A stretch of 64,000 nucleotides of DNA from Rhizophagus clarus (taxonomy: Eukaryota; Glomeromycota; Glomeromycetes; Glomerales; Glomeraceae). The notes beneath the pieces are model-generated. The model was given only the letters and a program-made list of their open reading frames with translations, did not search any database and was not told where the DNA came from. The DNA lies in the NCBI GenBank assembly GCA_015698045.1, contig BLAL01000196.1, positions 434,001-498,000 of the forward strand. The letters are read 5' to 3'. A program made the position numbers and the translations under genes. This document shows, piece after piece, positions 58,440 through 64,000 of the stretch. Positions within the stretch are counted from its first letter, which is position 1, and every line of letters starts with the position of its first letter.

Positions 58440-59512
58440 TTTAAGGTTACAAAGTTACAAAAAAAAATCACCGTGACTCTACAAAGAAGAACTTCAGCTT
58501 CGGGGCGGGCCCCCTTATTTCGAACAGTCAATCCTCCTTCCGCAACTTATTCTCCAGTTTATTATGAACCAGAGAGCTGGCAGTATCAAGTAGCCGAAAA
58601 TTTGGTAAATTAATAGTAAAACTTTTTGTTATTAAATTCTCAATTAATCGAACGTTTTTGATTGTTTTCCTTTTTACATAGATAAAAGGCAAAGACTACA
58701 GTGAAATTGGCCCCTATTTGAAATGTGATAAGTCAAATCCACCTGTTATAAGCCCAACACTATTAAATATAGAAGAATACAAAACATGGAATAGTTCATC
58801 GTCTAATGTTGAAGATTCAAATCCGCAAACACCAACGACCCCAAAAGATCTTAATTTGAACAATTTGGACAGTATATCTAGAGAATTCGTAGTTCCTTTA
58901 TTGCCTTTGAAAAAAGCAAAGATAAACAATGTTGATATAGCAGTACAAGAATCAGATGATAAAAGAGCTTCGCAGGCATCATCTGGAGGCTCATGGCCAT
59001 CTTGGACTTACGTATATTATTCTCCTCCATCAGATAGTAATAGAGACAATCTTCTCCAAGATAGAACAGATGATTCAGACATAATAATACCGGATCCTTT
59101 AACCTCCGCAGCTGCTGGTGTTGGATCACCTGATGACAACAATAATAGTAGTAGGAAAAGCAATTCTCAAAAATCTCCATGGAGTCGTAGTAAAACTTCT
59201 TTTCCTTCAATTAAAAGACTTTCCACAACAAGTTTTTATACGTTACCACAAAGAGCATTATATTACGTACAAGAACCATTTATTGTATGTCCCTTTGGTT
59301 CAGTTTTATTTACAATGGGATTTTTATTTCCACCACTTTGGTGGTTTGGATCCATTTTTCCTCGACACCCAAAAACTACTGCGGATTCTCAGTGGAAAAG
59401 ATATAATCAATTAATGTCTATTTTTTCTTTTTTCCTGATAGCTGGTATATTGGGTATAATAATTTGGTATTTAAGATATTATAAAGAATCTAATTGGTAT
59501 AACCATATTTGA
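58440..59512 (+). CDS. Unrecognised serine-rich protein with two C-terminal membrane segments
   Basis: Two exons are visible, about 58445-58605 and 58681-59512, joined in phase 0 (AENL then IKGKDYSEIGPYL). I do not recognise the family. The N-terminal part is basic and Ser/Thr/Pro-rich with YSPVYYEPESWQYQVAENL. The middle is low-complexity (TPTTPKDLNLNNLD, SPDDNNNSSRKSNSQ). The C terminus has a hydrophobic segment at PFGSVLFTMGFLFPPLWWFG, then FPRHPKTTADSQWKRYNQLM, a second segment FSFFLIAGILGIIIWYLRYY, and ends NWYNHI. The PLWW...PR...KW..YN arrangement between two membrane spans looks conserved and suggests an integral membrane protein with a long cytosolic serine-rich region. No start codon is found in the first visible exon, so a short upstream exon is missing from this model. 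Confidence 0.65.
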
Positions 59513-59570
59513 GAATAGAATTTTTTTTCTTTATATAATTAATTAATTTATTTTATCTTTCTATTTAATT

Positions 59571-63361
<3,791 letters not shown>

Positions 63362-63712
63362 AACAGCATCACAAGTGGGATAAATAATAATTAACTTTAT
63401 AGTGTTACTCTATTGACTTACGTTTCAAGTGAGATATTTCATTTTCTAAATAATGTTATATAGATTATATAAATCAAATTGATCCTTTTTAAATATTCTT
63501 TATTGCTAATTAAAAATGTAAAAAAAAAAATATAATAATATTACAACGAAGAAAATATGTATACCAAATAAAATGATTTGTTCGATTGGCTTTTTCTAAA
63601 ACCCAACTCTTTTTTTTTAAAAGAAAGGAATAAAAATAAAAATAAATATAACATAAAATTACAAATATAAAAAGAGTCCTTGTGTCTTCTTATAAAAATC
63701 TTTCTATATTTG

Positions 63713-63952
63713 TTACCAATTACCAAATCCTCCAGTATTTTGATGAAAAGGTGAATTTTGTTGATTTAATCTTGCCAAATCGTTAAGTGAGGCAGGTTTA
63801 TTAACGTCAAGTGTGTTAATATTTGGTGATTGTATTTGAAAAGGATTCTTACTCGGAGGAGTACTATAACCGCCTCCCATATCACTAAGGTCAATAAGGC
63901 TATTACTAGTTGTATTAGTTGCAAAAGATGAGCTTGAAAATGGTGTTGTTGA
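63713..63952 (-). CDS. C-terminal exon of a clathrin-box endocytic adaptor-like protein (partial)
   Basis: The last exon (79 residues) is preceded by the acceptor CCTACTTAG at 63953-63961; the rest of the gene lies beyond the window. It is low-complexity and carries short endocytic motifs: SNSLIDLSDMG contains LIDLS, a type-I clathrin box, and KNPFQIQS contains NPF, an EH-domain ligand. It ends SPFHQNTGGFGNW before TAA. Such tails are typical of epsins, AP180-like proteins and ArfGAPs. Without the N-terminal domain I cannot choose among them; epsin-like is the first guess. Confidence 0.6.
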   Translation of the reverse strand, partial: STTPFSSSSFATNTTSNSLIDLSDMGGGYSTPPSKNPFQIQSPNINTLDVNKPASLNDLARLNQQNSPFHQNTGGFGNW

Positions 63953-64000
63953 CTAAGTAGGAATGAAAAATAGATCGTTAAAAGAAGTATTTTAAAGATA

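Overview
This window looks like nuclear DNA from an early-diverging filamentous fungus. An arbuscular-mycorrhizal (Glomeromycotina-like) genome is my best inference. The intergenic DNA is extremely AT-rich and full of transposon remains. The genes are intron-dense with short GT-AG introns of about 50-100 nt, and they encode conserved opisthokont and fungal proteins. There are no bacterial-style operons, no CRISPR array, no rRNA, and no tRNA that I could recognise.

Layout. One gene lies near the left edge, a PHAF1/UPF0183 homologue at 3391-5694. The stretch from 5.7 to 37.4 kb is a gene desert built from nested repeats. It holds hAT-like elements with 8-bp target duplications, two of the three large ones carrying long internal minisatellites plus one short relative, and a third large family of the same design. 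It also holds Tc1/mariner-type elements (one a long palindrome, one with a dead transposase), a 4.4-kb element with CACTG ends carrying a small Myb/SANT-like gene, and two near-identical inverted copies of a 1.45-kb element filled with a purine/pyrimidine tract. Two retroposed sequences are present: a 5'-truncated LINE with a perfect 17-bp target duplication, and an ORF1-like transcript copy with a 35-nt A tail. The most unusual component is a 16-copy tandem array (31.56-33.43 kb) whose unit looks like a short exon with intact splice acceptor and donor. Smaller relatives of the same unit sit inside two different transposons.

The right third (37.4-64 kb) is gene-dense. In order: Tcd1/2-type tRNA t6A dehydratase (-), a decayed BTB/K-tetra gene (+), a CD2BP2/Lin1 GYF-domain spliceosomal protein (-), a FAAH-like amidase (+), a Nudix CoA-diphosphatase-like hydrolase (+), an Erv2-type sulfhydryl oxidase (-), an ASCC2/Cue3 ribosome-quality-control factor (+), a DNMT1-type cytosine-5 methyltransferase with RFTS- and BAH-like regions (+), phosphatidylinositol synthase (+), SmD3 (-), an unrecognised two-membrane-segment protein (+), an AFG2B/SPATA5L1-type double AAA ATPase (-), and the last exon of a clathrin-box protein (-). 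Several of these are housekeeping functions in RNA processing and ribosome maintenance; the genes are not a pathway cluster.

The best finds are gene-structure oddities that can be read directly. The ASCC2 homologue has an apparent U12-type AT-AC intron (48549-48636) that alone restores the reading frame, plus a GC-AG intron. The amidase needs a 7-nt microexon, and the methyltransferase needs a 14-nt microexon. All splice models come from reading the sequence only, with no transcript data.
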